DNA of 64,000 bases from UBA7446 sp965656545 (GCA_965656545.1 CBFHKZ010000002.1:1-64000), one strand, 5' to 3'. Counted from the first letter of the stretch, positions 48,408 through 56,371 are shown. Notes: generated by a model from the sequence alone, not told the origin. Numbers and translations: made by a program.

Positions 48408-48553
48408 ACCAATTTTATATTTTTACATAGCAGAAAACGGGTTTTAATGTTTGGGGCTGGTTTGAAAGGGCCAATTCCTGATTTGGGTTTTGTTTTTGTT
48501 GGAGAGTGGTCTTGGAGTATGCTAGCCTGCTTTGGTACATTTTGAATGTAATC

Positions 48554-48617
48554 TAACGGTTGGGCTATGCGTAGTGTCCCGTAGGGCATTGCGTATAGGT
48601 TTTGTTGTAGCACGTTA
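48554..48617. repeat. hairpin junction element 1 (TAACGGTT...CGTTA)
   Basis: Between leuA and the first island gene. On the plus strand, TAACG (48554-48558) and CGTTA (48613-48617) pair as ends of a 64-bp unit. The core 48565-48598 can form a stem of about 15 pairs around a GTAG loop, in which every mismatch to a perfect palindrome is a G-T or T-G wobble, apart from one extra T. It resembles element 2 at 51104-51164, which also starts TAACGGTTRG. Confidence 0.7.
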
Positions 48618-49634
48618 TTATTCGTTCGGTTTTATAATTTTTGTCAATTTTTCAAGCAAAGAATTTACTTCTCCTAACGATGAAGAGTTGTTTGTAGATT
48701 CTTTAACTTTCTTTTCTATTGGTGATGTAAATACAACATTAGAGGCACTTGAAATAATTTGGTCTTTTACATCTGGTGCTCCTGCTAAATTTCCATAATT
48801 AGGAAGTGAGGAAGCTACAGCTGCTCTGTGTGCATATTCTTCTTCAAGATTTCTTTCTTTATTGTAATGTTTAAAAAAGTACGCAAAAATGGTATATAAA
48901 GGAATTAATATTCCAAGTCTTAAAAATATGATTGTATTTTGAGGAATATTCCTTGCCAGTATTTTATCAATCTGTTCAGCAGTTGAATTTTCAGGAATTG
49001 AAGGATTAAATAGTTCAACTAAAGCGTTTATTACATAGAAAGTGCCCCAAACAGCTCCTATTCCACTAATAATCGTTAATGCTAACCACCATCTTTGATT
49101 TGTTAGCAATTTCGATTGTCTATTACTAAACGATTGACTTAACGAACCAGCCACAGCAGGCTCAATGAGTTTATTGACGCTTTCTTTTAAACCCTCAATT
49201 TCTCTATTTTTTTCAATTATTTTTTGATACTCTACATTGAAGCCCTGAACTCTATCTTCCATTTGTTTTCCATAATCAACATATGTTTTGATTCCCCAAG
49301 TTCTTATGTTAGTTCTATTAGATTCTAATTGAGATAAAGAATTTTGAAAATGAGGTTGATTTTTAGAGTTTGAAAAATTATTTAATTGCTGAAATAAATT
49401 TATCAAAGAAGTATTTAAAGAGTTTAGAATATTGTGAGGTAAGTCTTTAAGCGCATCTTGTTCGATAGCAGATTCTATTGTGCCAATTAAATCGTTATAT
49501 GAATTATGAAAATCTTCTTGATTTAATCCATTCCAAGGTTGCAAATTGGTTATAGCTAAAGCACTTTCTAAATCCAAATTCTTGATGTTTGTTATAGATG
49601 TTGCAATTTGGTCAATCAGATTATTATATGGCAT
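48618..49634 (-). CDS. unknown coiled-coil protein with two membrane helices
   Basis: Not recognised. The 338-residue protein has a helical, Asn-rich N-terminal part (1-110), a probable coiled coil (about 120-160), membrane helix 1 (182-206), a short loop, membrane helix 2 (235-254) and a charged tail that starts KERNLEEEYAHRAAVASSL. This two-helix plus tail layout recalls effectors of some phage-defence systems, but this is only a layout comparison. It is AT-rich, in the island, and its stop abuts junction element 1, while the 213-bp repeat ends just before its start. Confidence 0.72.
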   Translation of the reverse strand: MPYNNLIDQIATSITNIKNLDLESALAITNLQPWNGLNQEDFHNSYNDLIGTIESAIEQDALKDLPHNILNSLNTSLINLFQQLNNFSNSKNQPHFQNSLSQLESNRTNIRTWGIKTYVDYGKQMEDRVQGFNVEYQKIIEKNREIEGLKESVNKLIEPAVAGSLSQSFSNRQSKLLTNQRWWLALTIISGIGAVWGTFYVINALVELFNPSIPENSTAEQIDKILARNIPQNTIIFLRLGILIPLYTIFAYFFKHYNKERNLEEEYAHRAAVASSLPNYGNLAGAPDVKDQIISSASNVVFTSPIEKKVKESTNNSSSLGEVNSLLEKLTKIIKPNE

Positions 49635-49658
49635 TGTTGTTCTGTTTTTAGCTTGTTG

Positions 49659-49847
49659 CTAACTCCTGTATAAATCACATATGTGGTTTATTTCGCTTTT
49701 AGTAAATCCCATACCACTTTCCAGCCCTAAAAAAAGTGCAGCAAAATAACCCCCTGCTTTTGGCATGGCGTGTAGTCGAAAAAAATCAGGTGTGAGCCGT
49801 AGGTTTTTCATGGTGTAGACGCGATTTGGGATCGTTTCTAGCTGCAA
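49659..49847 (-). CDS. small open frame in 213-bp repeat A (62 aa)
   Basis: An open frame from a TTG (or from the ATG at codon 13) coding for LRLTPDFFRLHAMPKAGGYF and more. It is kept open in both copies but the two differ at four to six residues, and the frame may only reflect recent duplication. I do not recognise the peptide. It may be a real small protein of a mobile element or an accident. Confidence 0.3.
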   Translation of the reverse strand: MQLETIPNRVYTMKNLRLTPDFFRLHAMPKAGGYFAALFLGLESGMGFTKSEINHICDLYRS

Positions 49848-49872
49848 TATAATAAAAATTCAATAGCTGCTA
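49660..49872. repeat. 213-bp direct repeat, copy A
   Basis: About 94 percent identical by eye to copy B (52609-52821), equal in length, with most differences in one short patch (TACCACTTTCCAG here, TACTCATCCCTTG there). On the minus strand it begins TAGCAGCTA and ends CAGGAGTTA. It carries a conserved open frame of 62 codons (49659-49847). It lies directly upstream of the 338-residue gene. Confidence 0.9.
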
Positions 49873-49893
49873 AACGGCGTTAGCTTCGGGGTT

Positions 49894-50211
49894 TTAGCCG
49901 CCTTGCCCATTTTCGAGGTTAATGGAAAAGTAATATTGCGTTATTTGGAACACAATCAATAGCGTTACATATAAAATAAATGTAAGGCTGCTTTTCTTTT
50001 TTCTATAAATGGATGTTATGAATGCTAGTGAAAATAAGGCATTCAGACTGAAAAAGATGGGATACAATGTTGCTTCATAAAAGCGATCATATGCTGTACG
50101 ACCTCCATCAGGAAATCCTATCATTGATTCATTATAATAAGCAAGCAACCCTATTACTGCCGTAATAAATAGTCCAAAAAGACCAAGTATATGTTTTATG
50201 AAATACGTCAC
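49894..50211 (-). CDS. unknown small membrane protein
   Basis: 105 residues, about three membrane helices (4-24, 49-67, 75-95), no named family. The ends are SINLENGQGG (outside or inside unknown). It is in the AT-rich island, 22 nt past copy A. Confidence that it is a gene rests on the membrane-helix pattern and placement. Confidence 0.6.
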   Translation of the reverse strand: MTYFIKHILGLFGLFITAVIGLLAYYNESMIGFPDGGRTAYDRFYEATLYPIFFSLNALFSLAFITSIYRKKKSSLTFILYVTLLIVFQITQYYFSINLENGQGG

Positions 50212-50231
50212 ATTTTGTGATTTTAATCGAA

Positions 50232-50282
50232 AAGAATTCCTCGAGGCGCTGCCTCTAGGATAGTTCGTTTCAAGAAATTCTT
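50232..50282. terminator. nested inverted repeat after MORN gene
   Basis: Inner stem CCTCGAGGC-GCT-GCCTCTAGG (50239-50259) with one mismatch, outer arms AAGAATT (50232-50238) and AATTCTT (50276-50282). It can end transcription of the MORN gene on the minus strand, but the T-run is weak. The outer arms make it look like another island junction. Confidence 0.55.
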
Positions 50283-50298
50283 TATTTGATCCGTACTT

Positions 50299-51099
50299 TT
50301 ATTTGTTCGGTTCTATTAGCATTCCTTTTTTATCGTAAAATGCTTTACTTACGATTTTTCCATTTTCATCGTATGTGATTTTTGATTTCAATTGCTTGTT
50401 TTTGTAATACGTTTTCCAAATGCCCATTTTTCTAAAATAATCTATACCTGCATAGGCTCCTATTTCCATTACATTACCATTTGGATGAAAATATTTGTGG
50501 ATTCCTGTTTTATTGCCGTTTTCATCAAAGCATTTTTCTTGAAAAACCGTTCCGTTTTCATAGTATACAATGTAATCTCCAATAATGTCTCCAACCGCAT
50601 TATAATCGGCATTAACGCGTAATTGACCGTTTTTATAGTATTCCGTATTTTTTTGGATTACGCCATTTTCGTTGTAGTCTATATGTGATCGAATTTGTCC
50701 ATCCTCCCAATAATTTACCCAACTGCCAACCGTCTTATTGGCTTTGTATTTTCCTTTAGCTTGCAGCTGTCCATTTTTAAAGAAGCTTTCATAAGCTCCA
50801 TCCATTTCATAAAAGCCTTCACCCGAATAGCTGCTTTTAGTTTGAATCTGACCATTGTCATAAAATAAAATAAAAGGGCCTTTGGGTTTTCCATTTTCGA
50901 AGTTAATCTTTGAATCTATGGAGCCGTCTTTTCTGTAGTACGTCCAGTTGCCATATAGTACGCCTTCCTCGTTTTTAAATCCTTCCAGCTTTTTATTTCC
51001 GTTGTCGAAGTATTCCGTATAATTTTGAGCGGTTAGTACCTCAAATGCGAATAAGGAAACCAACAAAAAGACAACAGTATATCTGTTTTTATGTTTCAT
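50299..51099 (-). CDS. MORN-repeat protein (YwqK-like)
   Basis: A 266-residue secreted protein, signal peptide ending near LTAQ, made of about ten MORN-type repeats (YY.NGQL..., for example EYYKNGQLRVNADYN). Similar proteins are often annotated as YwqK-family antitoxins, with little evidence; no obvious toxin is next to it. In the island, it is preceded by junction element 2. Confidence 0.85.
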   Translation of the reverse strand: MKHKNRYTVVFLLVSLFAFEVLTAQNYTEYFDNGNKKLEGFKNEEGVLYGNWTYYRKDGSIDSKINFENGKPKGPFILFYDNGQIQTKSSYSGEGFYEMDGAYESFFKNGQLQAKGKYKANKTVGSWVNYWEDGQIRSHIDYNENGVIQKNTEYYKNGQLRVNADYNAVGDIIGDYIVYYENGTVFQEKCFDENGNKTGIHKYFHPNGNVMEIGAYAGIDYFRKMGIWKTYYKNKQLKSKITYDENGKIVSKAFYDKKGMLIEPNK

Positions 51100-51103
51100 G
51101 ATT

Positions 51104-51164
51104 TAACGGTTAGTGTATGAAAAGTAGCGACCGAATGGGAGCTATGATTTCATATACAATGTTA
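51104..51164. repeat. hairpin junction element 2 (TAACGGTT...TGTTA)
   Basis: Plus strand begins TAACGGTTAG and ends AATGTTA. Arms TGTATGAAAAGTAGC (51114-51128) and GCTATGATTTCATATACA (51141-51158) form an imperfect hairpin. Same layout as element 1, though the sequence inside differs. On the gene strand the ends read CATAAC...CCGTTAAAT, the last resembling an integron R' core (GTTRRRY). Confidence 0.65.
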
Positions 51165-51169
51165 TGGGC
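51161..51169. repeat. 9-bp inverted repeat, left end of SDH-protease unit
   Basis: GTTATGGGC here and GCCCATAAC at 52604-52612 are exact inverted copies. They enclose about 1.4 kb that holds only the protease gene and its 74-residue partner. Confidence 0.75.
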
Positions 51170-51187
51170 TGGCTTTCTTCTTTCCTC

Positions 51188-51412
51188 TTAGAACAAGTAC
51201 GAAGTGTCTAAACAAACTTTTTGACTGTCGATTATACTTTGTTCAGGTTGAATTACGACCGACCCAACAGAATAATCAGAGTATTCTTTTGTAACAATAG
51301 AATTTATTTGTTTGCTTACTTTGGAAGGCTCTTTTAATTGAAAAGTAATTGAACCTTCTTCATTGCTTTTGATAACAACCGATATTGGAATTGATTTTAC
51401 TTCTTTTTCCAT
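51188..51412 (-). CDS. unknown 74-residue partner of the SDH-type protease
   Basis: A small soluble protein of unknown family. The frame overlaps the end of the protease gene by 16 nt and so is probably coupled to it. It contains SIPISVVIKSNEEGSITFQL, a beta-strand pattern. It could be an adaptor, substrate or inhibitor, a guess from gene order only. Confidence 0.6.
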   Translation of the reverse strand: MEKEVKSIPISVVIKSNEEGSITFQLKEPSKVSKQINSIVTKEYSDYSVGSVVIQPEQSIIDSQKVCLDTSYLF

Positions 51413-52575
51413 AATTTGTCTGTTACTTTTAATTCAATTTGACCCGAAGGCTGCGTCTTTAAAAACACTTCAATAGCATCTTTTGTTGCGTTTCGCAAAA
51501 TTACGGGTAAATTTTGACTTAGCCAATTTTGTAGAAACTGTTGAATTTGTTGCTCATTCAAGTTTGGAGGCACTTGTGGTAGCGATATTTGTGGATTAAG
51601 ATTAATAGGCTGATTAACTTGTCTTAGTCTTTTGGCTTCAACATCACATAGTTGTTGCCAACTATCATATTCCGTCTCAATCATTGCTTTCTTTAAATCG
51701 TTCCACTTATGATTATCTATTCCATTCTCGGATAAATATTTTTCTGGATTAAATGGTTCTTTAAGTTCAAGTTCTTTTGCATAAAGTTCATACAAACTCC
51801 ATAATTCAGTTTCGATTTTATAGTCTTCCGCATTTTTTACATAGGAAATTCCAATTTGTCGAGCTTCTGTTCTGGAAATAGAGTGTCTATGAGAGTAAAT
51901 CTCTGACCCTAATTTCCTTACGATTTCTTCGTTTTCATCTATACTCAATTTCTTTTTCCTAAACGAAAGCATTCTATCCGCAACAAGCTTAGTTTGTTCT
52001 AAAAGTCTGTTTACTTTACCAATTGCGAGGGGATTAATATGGTTGGTTAAAATCTCAAAGGATTTAATCTTTTCTTCGGGTCTGTTGCAATCTAATTTAT
52101 CAAGCAGACCAATAAATCCCATAACATCCTCAACTGATAAGTCAATGGGTTGTTTAGTTACTGGGTGGGGTGGATTTAATGGAGAATTTCCAATCGTTAT
52201 GTCTACAGGTCCCATTTCAGCCTTTTCGGTCATTATTATTTCATCTGCACCTAAACTTATCATTGTTGCAGCACTATGAGCCCGAAACGGTATTAGTACA
52301 TTGAAATTACATTTCGGGAAGCATTCCCTTATTGTGGATACAATACTCCAAGGGGCATCACTATCACCACCTCGACTATAAATGAAGAGATCAATATTTT
52401 TAAAATCTTCATTTTTAGATTTAATTGTTCTAATCTGTTCATAGACAATATCATTCATCATTTGGTGAATTGCCTGATTGAGATTAGGTCTATCACTTGT
52501 TACGAGAGTAATAATTTTACTATTCCTCTTTTTTTGAATTTCTTGGATTAGCTTAATTCTTTTTTCTTTGCTCAT
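51397..52575 (-). CDS. SDH-type serine protease (SppA/ClpP-fold)
   Basis: A 392-residue protein whose N-terminal half matches the serine dehydrogenase proteinase group of the ClpP/SppA fold. Key parts are SRGGD (67-71, oxyanion side), nucleophile Ser101 in AHSAATMISLGADEI, and EMGPVDITI (120-128). The C-terminal part (about 220-392) is helical and unknown. No signal peptide or membrane helix. It is probably a cytoplasmic protease or protease-like protein. It is within the 9-bp inverted repeats, with copy B of the 213-bp repeat directly upstream. Related accessory genes occur in defence islands, but this is not shown here. Confidence 0.85.
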   Translation of the reverse strand: MSKEKRIKLIQEIQKKRNSKIITLVTSDRPNLNQAIHQMMNDIVYEQIRTIKSKNEDFKNIDLFIYSRGGDSDAPWSIVSTIRECFPKCNFNVLIPFRAHSAATMISLGADEIIMTEKAEMGPVDITIGNSPLNPPHPVTKQPIDLSVEDVMGFIGLLDKLDCNRPEEKIKSFEILTNHINPLAIGKVNRLLEQTKLVADRMLSFRKKKLSIDENEEIVRKLGSEIYSHRHSISRTEARQIGISYVKNAEDYKIETELWSLYELYAKELELKEPFNPEKYLSENGIDNHKWNDLKKAMIETEYDSWQQLCDVEAKRLRQVNQPINLNPQISLPQVPPNLNEQQIQQFLQNWLSQNLPVILRNATKDAIEVFLKTQPSGQIELKVTDKLWKKK

Positions 52576-52796
52576 TTTCTTGTTTTATTTCTTTTGCGTG
52601 TTTGCCCATAACTCCTGTATAAATTACATATGTGGTTTATTTCGCTTTTAGTAAATCCCATACTCATCCCTTGCCCTAAAAAAAGCGCAGCAAAATAACC
52701 CCCTGCTTTTGGCATGGCGTGTAGTCGAAAAAAATCAGGTGTGAGCCGTAGGTTTTTCATGGTGTAGCGGCGATTTGGGATCGTTTCTAGCTGCAA
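52572..52796 (-). CDS. small open frame in 213-bp repeat B (74 aa)
   Basis: Same open frame as in copy A, here running on into unique DNA and 4 nt into the protease gene. It lacks independent evidence of being expressed. The identical middle part KNLRLTPDFFRLHAMPKAGG is shared with copy A. Confidence 0.3.
   Translation of the reverse strand: MQLETIPNRRYTMKNLRLTPDFFRLHAMPKAGGYFAALFLGQGMSMGFTKSEINHICNLYRSYGQTRKRNKTRK
52604..52612. repeat. 9-bp inverted repeat, right end of SDH-protease unit
   Basis: GCCCATAAC, partner of GTTATGGGC at 51161-51169. It spans the end of 213-bp repeat B (which ends at 52609 on this side). Confidence 0.75.
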
Positions 52797-52821
52797 TATA
52801 ATAAAAATTCAGTAGCTGCTA
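52609..52821. repeat. 213-bp direct repeat, copy B, starting in rluA-family stop codon
   Basis: Copy of 49660-49872, in the same direction, 2949 bp away. Its outer end (TAGCAGCTA on the minus strand) begins with the TAG stop codon of the pseudouridine synthase gene (52819-52821). The inner end is CAGGAGTTA. So the element joins the core genome exactly at the stop codon. Confidence 0.9.
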
Positions 52822-53499
52822 TGCGCGTTTTAGTGCAGCATCCCAAACAGGATCTTTTGGGGGAGGTGCTATAAAGCCTATTGCTTCTTTTAGGGTAGGG
52901 TGGATCAGCCGGAGTTCACGGGCGTGCAAGTGTATGCTGCCGTCTTTGTTGGGGCGCTTGGCGCCGTATTTCAAATCGCCCTTTATGCAAAGTCCCGCCG
53001 CGCTTAGTTGCACCCTTATCTGATGGTGCCTGCCCGTAAGCAGTTCAATTTCCAACAGCGTATAACGGTCTAAGGCCACTTTTTTGGTGTAAATCAATTC
53101 GCTGAACTTGCTGTTGGGTACTTCTTTTTTGTGTGCGTAGGATTTGTTTTGCGCTTGCTTTCTGAGAAGGTAGTGCGACAACCGTGTTGGGCTATCTGCA
53201 GCTTCTCCGCTTACGACTGCCCAATATGTTTTGGAGGTTGTCTTGTCGGCAAACTGCTTGTTGAGTCTGCTCAGTGCCTTGGAGGTTTTGGCCAAAACCA
53301 TAACCCCACTGGTGGGTCGGTCTAACCGGTGTACCAATCCCAAATACACATTCCCCGGTTTTTTATCCCTCACCTTAATGGTGTTTTTCATCACATCCAG
53401 TACCGAAAGGTCGTTGGTGTTGTCTCCTTGTGCCAACATGCCCGCCGGTTTGTTTATGACCAGTAGGTGGTTGTCTTCAAAAAGAATTTGCGGCTGCAA
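52819..53499 (-). CDS. RluA-family pseudouridine synthase
   Basis: A 226-residue RNA pseudouridine synthase without S4 domain, close to RluA/TruC-type short forms. The catalytic Asp is in HRLDRPTSGVMVLAKT, and the LLTGRHHQIRVQ motif follows. The target is unknown. It begins directly after the panB stop. Its TAG stop is the first codon of the 213-bp repeat, and the end WDAALKRA looks natural, so the insertion did not obviously shorten it. Confidence 0.92.
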   Translation of the reverse strand: MQPQILFEDNHLLVINKPAGMLAQGDNTNDLSVLDVMKNTIKVRDKKPGNVYLGLVHRLDRPTSGVMVLAKTSKALSRLNKQFADKTTSKTYWAVVSGEAADSPTRLSHYLLRKQAQNKSYAHKKEVPNSKFSELIYTKKVALDRYTLLEIELLTGRHHQIRVQLSAAGLCIKGDLKYGAKRPNKDGSIHLHARELRLIHPTLKEAIGFIAPPPKDPVWDAALKRA

Positions 53500-54318
53500 T
53501 TAGTATTGTTCGTCTTTGTTTGGGAAATCATTTGATTTGACGTCTTTGACATACTGCTTTATGGCAGTTGTCATTTGGTCATACAAGTCCATATAGCGGC
53601 GTAGAAACCGCGGACTGAATTCGGTGGTTAGCCCCAACATATCGTGTAAGACCAATACCTGACCATCAACATCGCCACCTGCGCCAATACCGATCACCGG
53701 TATCTGCACCGCTTCGGCTACTTTTTTGGCAAGCTCAGCAGGTATTTTTTCAAGTACCAAGGCAAAACAACCCAGTTGCTCCAACAGCTTGGCGTCTTCC
53801 AACAGTTTTTCAGCTTCGGCTTCTTCTCTGGCCCTAACGGTGTAGGTGCCAAATTTATAGATGGATTGCGGCGTAAGCCCCAAATGTCCCATGACGGGAA
53901 TTCCTGCGTTGAGGATGCGTACCATGGAATCTTTGATTTCGGCCCCGCCTTCAATTTTAACAGCGTGTGCACCGGCTTCTTTCATGATGCGTATGGAAGA
54001 ACGCAAGGCCTCCTTCGGGTCTGACTGATAGCTGCCAAAGGGCAAATCAACCACCACCAAAGCACGCTTCACGGCATTGACAACCGCACTGGCGTGATAA
54101 ATCATCTGATCTACGGTAATGGGCAGTGTTGTTTCGTGCCCCGACATGACGTTAGAGGCAGAGTCTCCCACCAAGATCACGTCTATGTTTGCCGCATCAA
54201 CAGCCTTGGCCATAGAGTAGTCATATGCGGTGAGCATGGATATCTTGGTTCCCGACGCTTTCATCTCAATCAATGCGTTTGTCGTGACGCGCTTGTACAC
54301 TTTTGCAGCTGCAGACAT
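53500..54318 (-). CDS. panB: 3-methyl-2-oxobutanoate hydroxymethyltransferase PanB
   Basis: PanB makes ketopantoate for coenzyme A. The motifs [26 protein letters not shown] and [18 protein letters not shown] are typical. ATG 54318 ([13 protein letters not shown]) is preferred, because the minus-strand box TATTTTTG (54331-54338) covers the upstream ATG at 54333. With coaBC and coaE it completes most of the CoA pathway in this window. Confidence 0.96.
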   Translation of the reverse strand: MSAAAKVYKRVTTNALIEMKASGTKISMLTAYDYSMAKAVDAANIDVILVGDSASNVMSGHETTLPITVDQMIYHASAVVNAVKRALVVVDLPFGSYQSDPKEALRSSIRIMKEAGAHAVKIEGGAEIKDSMVRILNAGIPVMGHLGLTPQSIYKFGTYTVRAREEAEAEKLLEDAKLLEQLGCFALVLEKIPAELAKKVAEAVQIPVIGIGAGGDVDGQVLVLHDMLGLTTEFSPRFLRRYMDLYDQMTTAIKQYVKDVKSNDFPNKDEQY

Positions 54319-54330
54319 ATAATTTTTTTT

Positions 54331-54338
54331 CAAAAATA
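54331..54338 (-). promoter_or_regulatory. putative -7 box for panB-rluA family operon
   Basis: TATTTTTG on the minus strand, 12 nt before ATG 54318. It argues against the longer panB frame. Confidence 0.45.
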
Positions 54339-54364
54339 CATTATTGAGCGCATATTACCCCAGA

Positions 54365-54381
54365 CATGACACCCTGTCATG
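54365..54381. promoter_or_regulatory. palindrome upstream of dnaK
   Basis: CATGACA-CCC-TGTCATG is a perfect 7-bp inverted repeat with a 3-nt spacer. It ends 9 nt before the TGGCAC element and so may be a regulator site for dnaK. It is not the CIRCE operator (TTAGCACTC-N9-GAGTGCTAA). Confidence 0.6.
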
Positions 54382-54390
54382 AATTTGTTG

Positions 54391-54406
54391 TGGCACAAAG
54401 ATTGAA
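54391..54406 (+). promoter_or_regulatory. putative sigma54-like promoter of dnaK
   Basis: TGGCAC (54391-54396), AAAGA, TTGAA (54402-54406). Same string and spacing as before lon. The leader would be about 14 nt. No TAnnTTTG box is found in this region. Confidence 0.55.
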
Positions 54407-54429
54407 ATAGCTATTGAAAACATATTTAA

Positions 54430-56331
54430 ATGAGTAAGATTATAGGTATTGATTTGGGAACAACAAACTCGTGTGTTTCCGTAATGGAAGGTAACGAACC
54501 TGTTGTTATTCCAAATGCTGAAGGAAAGCGTACAACCCCCTCGGTTATTGCTTTTGTTGATGGTGTTGAGATTAAAGTAGGCGACCCTGCAAAAAGACAA
54601 GCGGTTACCAACCCCACAAAAACCATCTCGTCCATAAAACGTTTTATGGGAAACAAGTTCTCTGAATCTAAAAATGACGTGGAACGTGTGCCTTATAAAG
54701 TAGTAAAAGGAGATAATGATACCCCACGTGTTGATATCGAAGGACGTTTGTATACGCCTCAAGAATTATCAGCTATGGTGCTTCAAAAAATGAAAAAAAC
54801 AGCCGAAGACTACCTCGGACAAAGCGTAACCGAAGCTGTAATTACCGTTCCTGCATACTTTAACGATGCACAACGCCAAGCCACAAAAGAAGCGGGCGAG
54901 ATTTCAGGTCTTAAAGTACAACGTATCATCAACGAGCCAACAGCCGCAGCACTTGCCTACGGATTGGACAAGGCTGGTGCCGATAGAAAAATTGCAGTTT
55001 ACGATCTTGGTGGTGGAACCTTTGATATCTCCATCCTTGAATTAGGCGATGGCGTATTTGAAGTATTGTCAACCAACGGAGATACCCATCTTGGTGGCGA
55101 CGACTTCGATGATGTGATCATTCACTGGTTGGCCTATGAGTTTGAAGAAAACGAAGACATCAACTTGCGTAAAGACCCAATGGCATTGCAGCGTTTGAAA
55201 GAAGCTGCTGAAAAAGCCAAAATCGAATTGTCGTCTGCGACGCAAACAGAAATTAACTTGCCTTATATCACAGCTACGGCAACCGGACCCAAGCACTTGG
55301 TAAAAACACTTACCCGTGCTAAGTTTGAGCAATTGGCCGATGAGTTGGTGAAGCGTTCCATGAACCCCGTTAAAAGTGCTTTAGATGATGCTGGCCTGTC
55401 TACAGGTGATATTGATGAAGTTATCTTGGTTGGTGGTTCTACGCGTATTCCTGTTATTCAGGAAGAGGTTGAGAAATTCTTTGGCAAAAAGCCTTCAAAA
55501 GGGGTAAACCCCGATGAGGTGGTTGCCGTTGGTGCTGCCATTCAAGGTGGTGTCTTATCAGGCGACGTTAAAGACGTATTGCTCTTAGACGTAACGCCAC
55601 TGTCGCTAGGTATTGAAACCATGGGCGGTGTGATGACCAAGCTTATTGAGTCAAACACAACCATACCTTCAAAGAAATCGCAAGTATTTTCGACTGCTGC
55701 TGACAACCAGCCCTCTGTTGAAATTCACGTACTGCAAGGCGAGCGTTCCATGGCAGCTGATAACAAAACCATCGGTCGCTTTCACTTAGATGGGATTCCT
55801 CCTGCACAACGAGGTGTGCCGCAAATCGAAGTTACTTTTGATATTGATGCTAACGGACTGATTCACGTAACGGCCGCAGACAAGGCGACCAACAAGTCAC
55901 AAGACATCCGTATCGAAGCATCTTCTGGACTTACGGAAGAAGAAATTGAGCGTATGCGCAAAGAAGCAGAAGCCAATGCTGATGCCGATAAAAAAGCCAA
56001 AGAAGAAGTAGACGTACTAAACAATGCCGATCAGATGATTTTCCAAACGGAAAAGCAACTGAAAGAATTTGGAGACAAATTATCAGCAGACAAAAAAGCA
56101 CCTGTTGAAACGGGTCTTGAAGCGTTGAAAAAGGCCTACGAGTCTAAGGATTTAGAAGCCATCAAACCTGCACTAGACAACATTAACGAAGCGTGGAAAC
56201 AGGCCTCTGAAGAAATGTACAAAGCGCAGCAAGAAGCTGGTGGTGCAGAAGCTCCTCCAACAGATGGCGCCGATGCAGCTTCGTCTTCTGACGATGATGT
56301 TGAAGATGTTGATTTTGAAGAAGTAAAATAA
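54430..56331 (+). CDS. dnaK: molecular chaperone DnaK
   Basis: Hsp70 of 633 residues. The nucleotide-binding domain begins [18 protein letters not shown], with [14 protein letters not shown] and LVGGSTRIP; substrate domain starts after [14 protein letters not shown]. The C-terminal tail is Ala/Asp-rich and ends in DVDFEEVK. grpE and dnaJ are not adjacent. A palindrome and a sigma54-like element precede it, and a strong terminator follows. Confidence 0.98.
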   Translation: MSKIIGIDLGTTNSCVSVMEGNEPVVIPNAEGKRTTPSVIAFVDGVEIKVGDPAKRQAVTNPTKTISSIKRFMGNKFSESKNDVERVPYKVVKGDNDTPRVDIEGRLYTPQELSAMVLQKMKKTAEDYLGQSVTEAVITVPAYFNDAQRQATKEAGEISGLKVQRIINEPTAAALAYGLDKAGADRKIAVYDLGGGTFDISILELGDGVFEVLSTNGDTHLGGDDFDDVIIHWLAYEFEENEDINLRKDPMALQRLKEAAEKAKIELSSATQTEINLPYITATATGPKHLVKTLTRAKFEQLADELVKRSMNPVKSALDDAGLSTGDIDEVILVGGSTRIPVIQEEVEKFFGKKPSKGVNPDEVVAVGAAIQGGVLSGDVKDVLLLDVTPLSLGIETMGGVMTKLIESNTTIPSKKSQVFSTAADNQPSVEIHVLQGERSMAADNKTIGRFHLDGIPPAQRGVPQIEVTFDIDANGLIHVTAADKATNKSQDIRIEASSGLTEEEIERMRKEAEANADADKKAKEEVDVLNNADQMIFQTEKQLKEFGDKLSADKKAPVETGLEALKKAYESKDLEAIKPALDNINEAWKQASEEMYKAQQEAGGAEAPPTDGADAASSSDDDVEDVDFEEVK

Positions 56332-56339
56332 CTATATCT

Positions 56340-56371
56340 GCGCCCCGCCAAAGCGGGGCGCTTCTTTTTTT
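56340..56371 (+). terminator. dnaK terminator abutting the next ATG
   Basis: Perfect stem GCGCCCCGC-CAAA-GCGGGGCGC (56340-56361) and a T-run to 56371. The following gene starts at 56372, directly after the T-run, so read-through would be needed for expression from the dnaK promoter, or it has a hidden promoter. Confidence 0.93.

Noticed and set aside
48403..48553. Leucine attenuator or T-box before leuA
   Set aside because: No leucine-rich leader peptide, no terminator-antiterminator pair and no T-box were seen; the promoter box lies about 18 nt before the ATG.
50299..51188. Toxin-antitoxin module with the MORN (YwqK-like) gene
   Set aside because: The usual antitoxin label rests on weak family annotation; no toxin-like gene is adjacent and the protein has a secretion signal.
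48554..52821. Definite integron attC sites
   Set aside because: Only two of four boundaries fit the GTTRRRY core, the R'' side does not fit, and no intI is visible; kept only as an analogy.
54355..54762. Minus-strand frame over the start of dnaK
   Set aside because: It is the antisense shadow of dnaK and of its upstream region, with no family resemblance.
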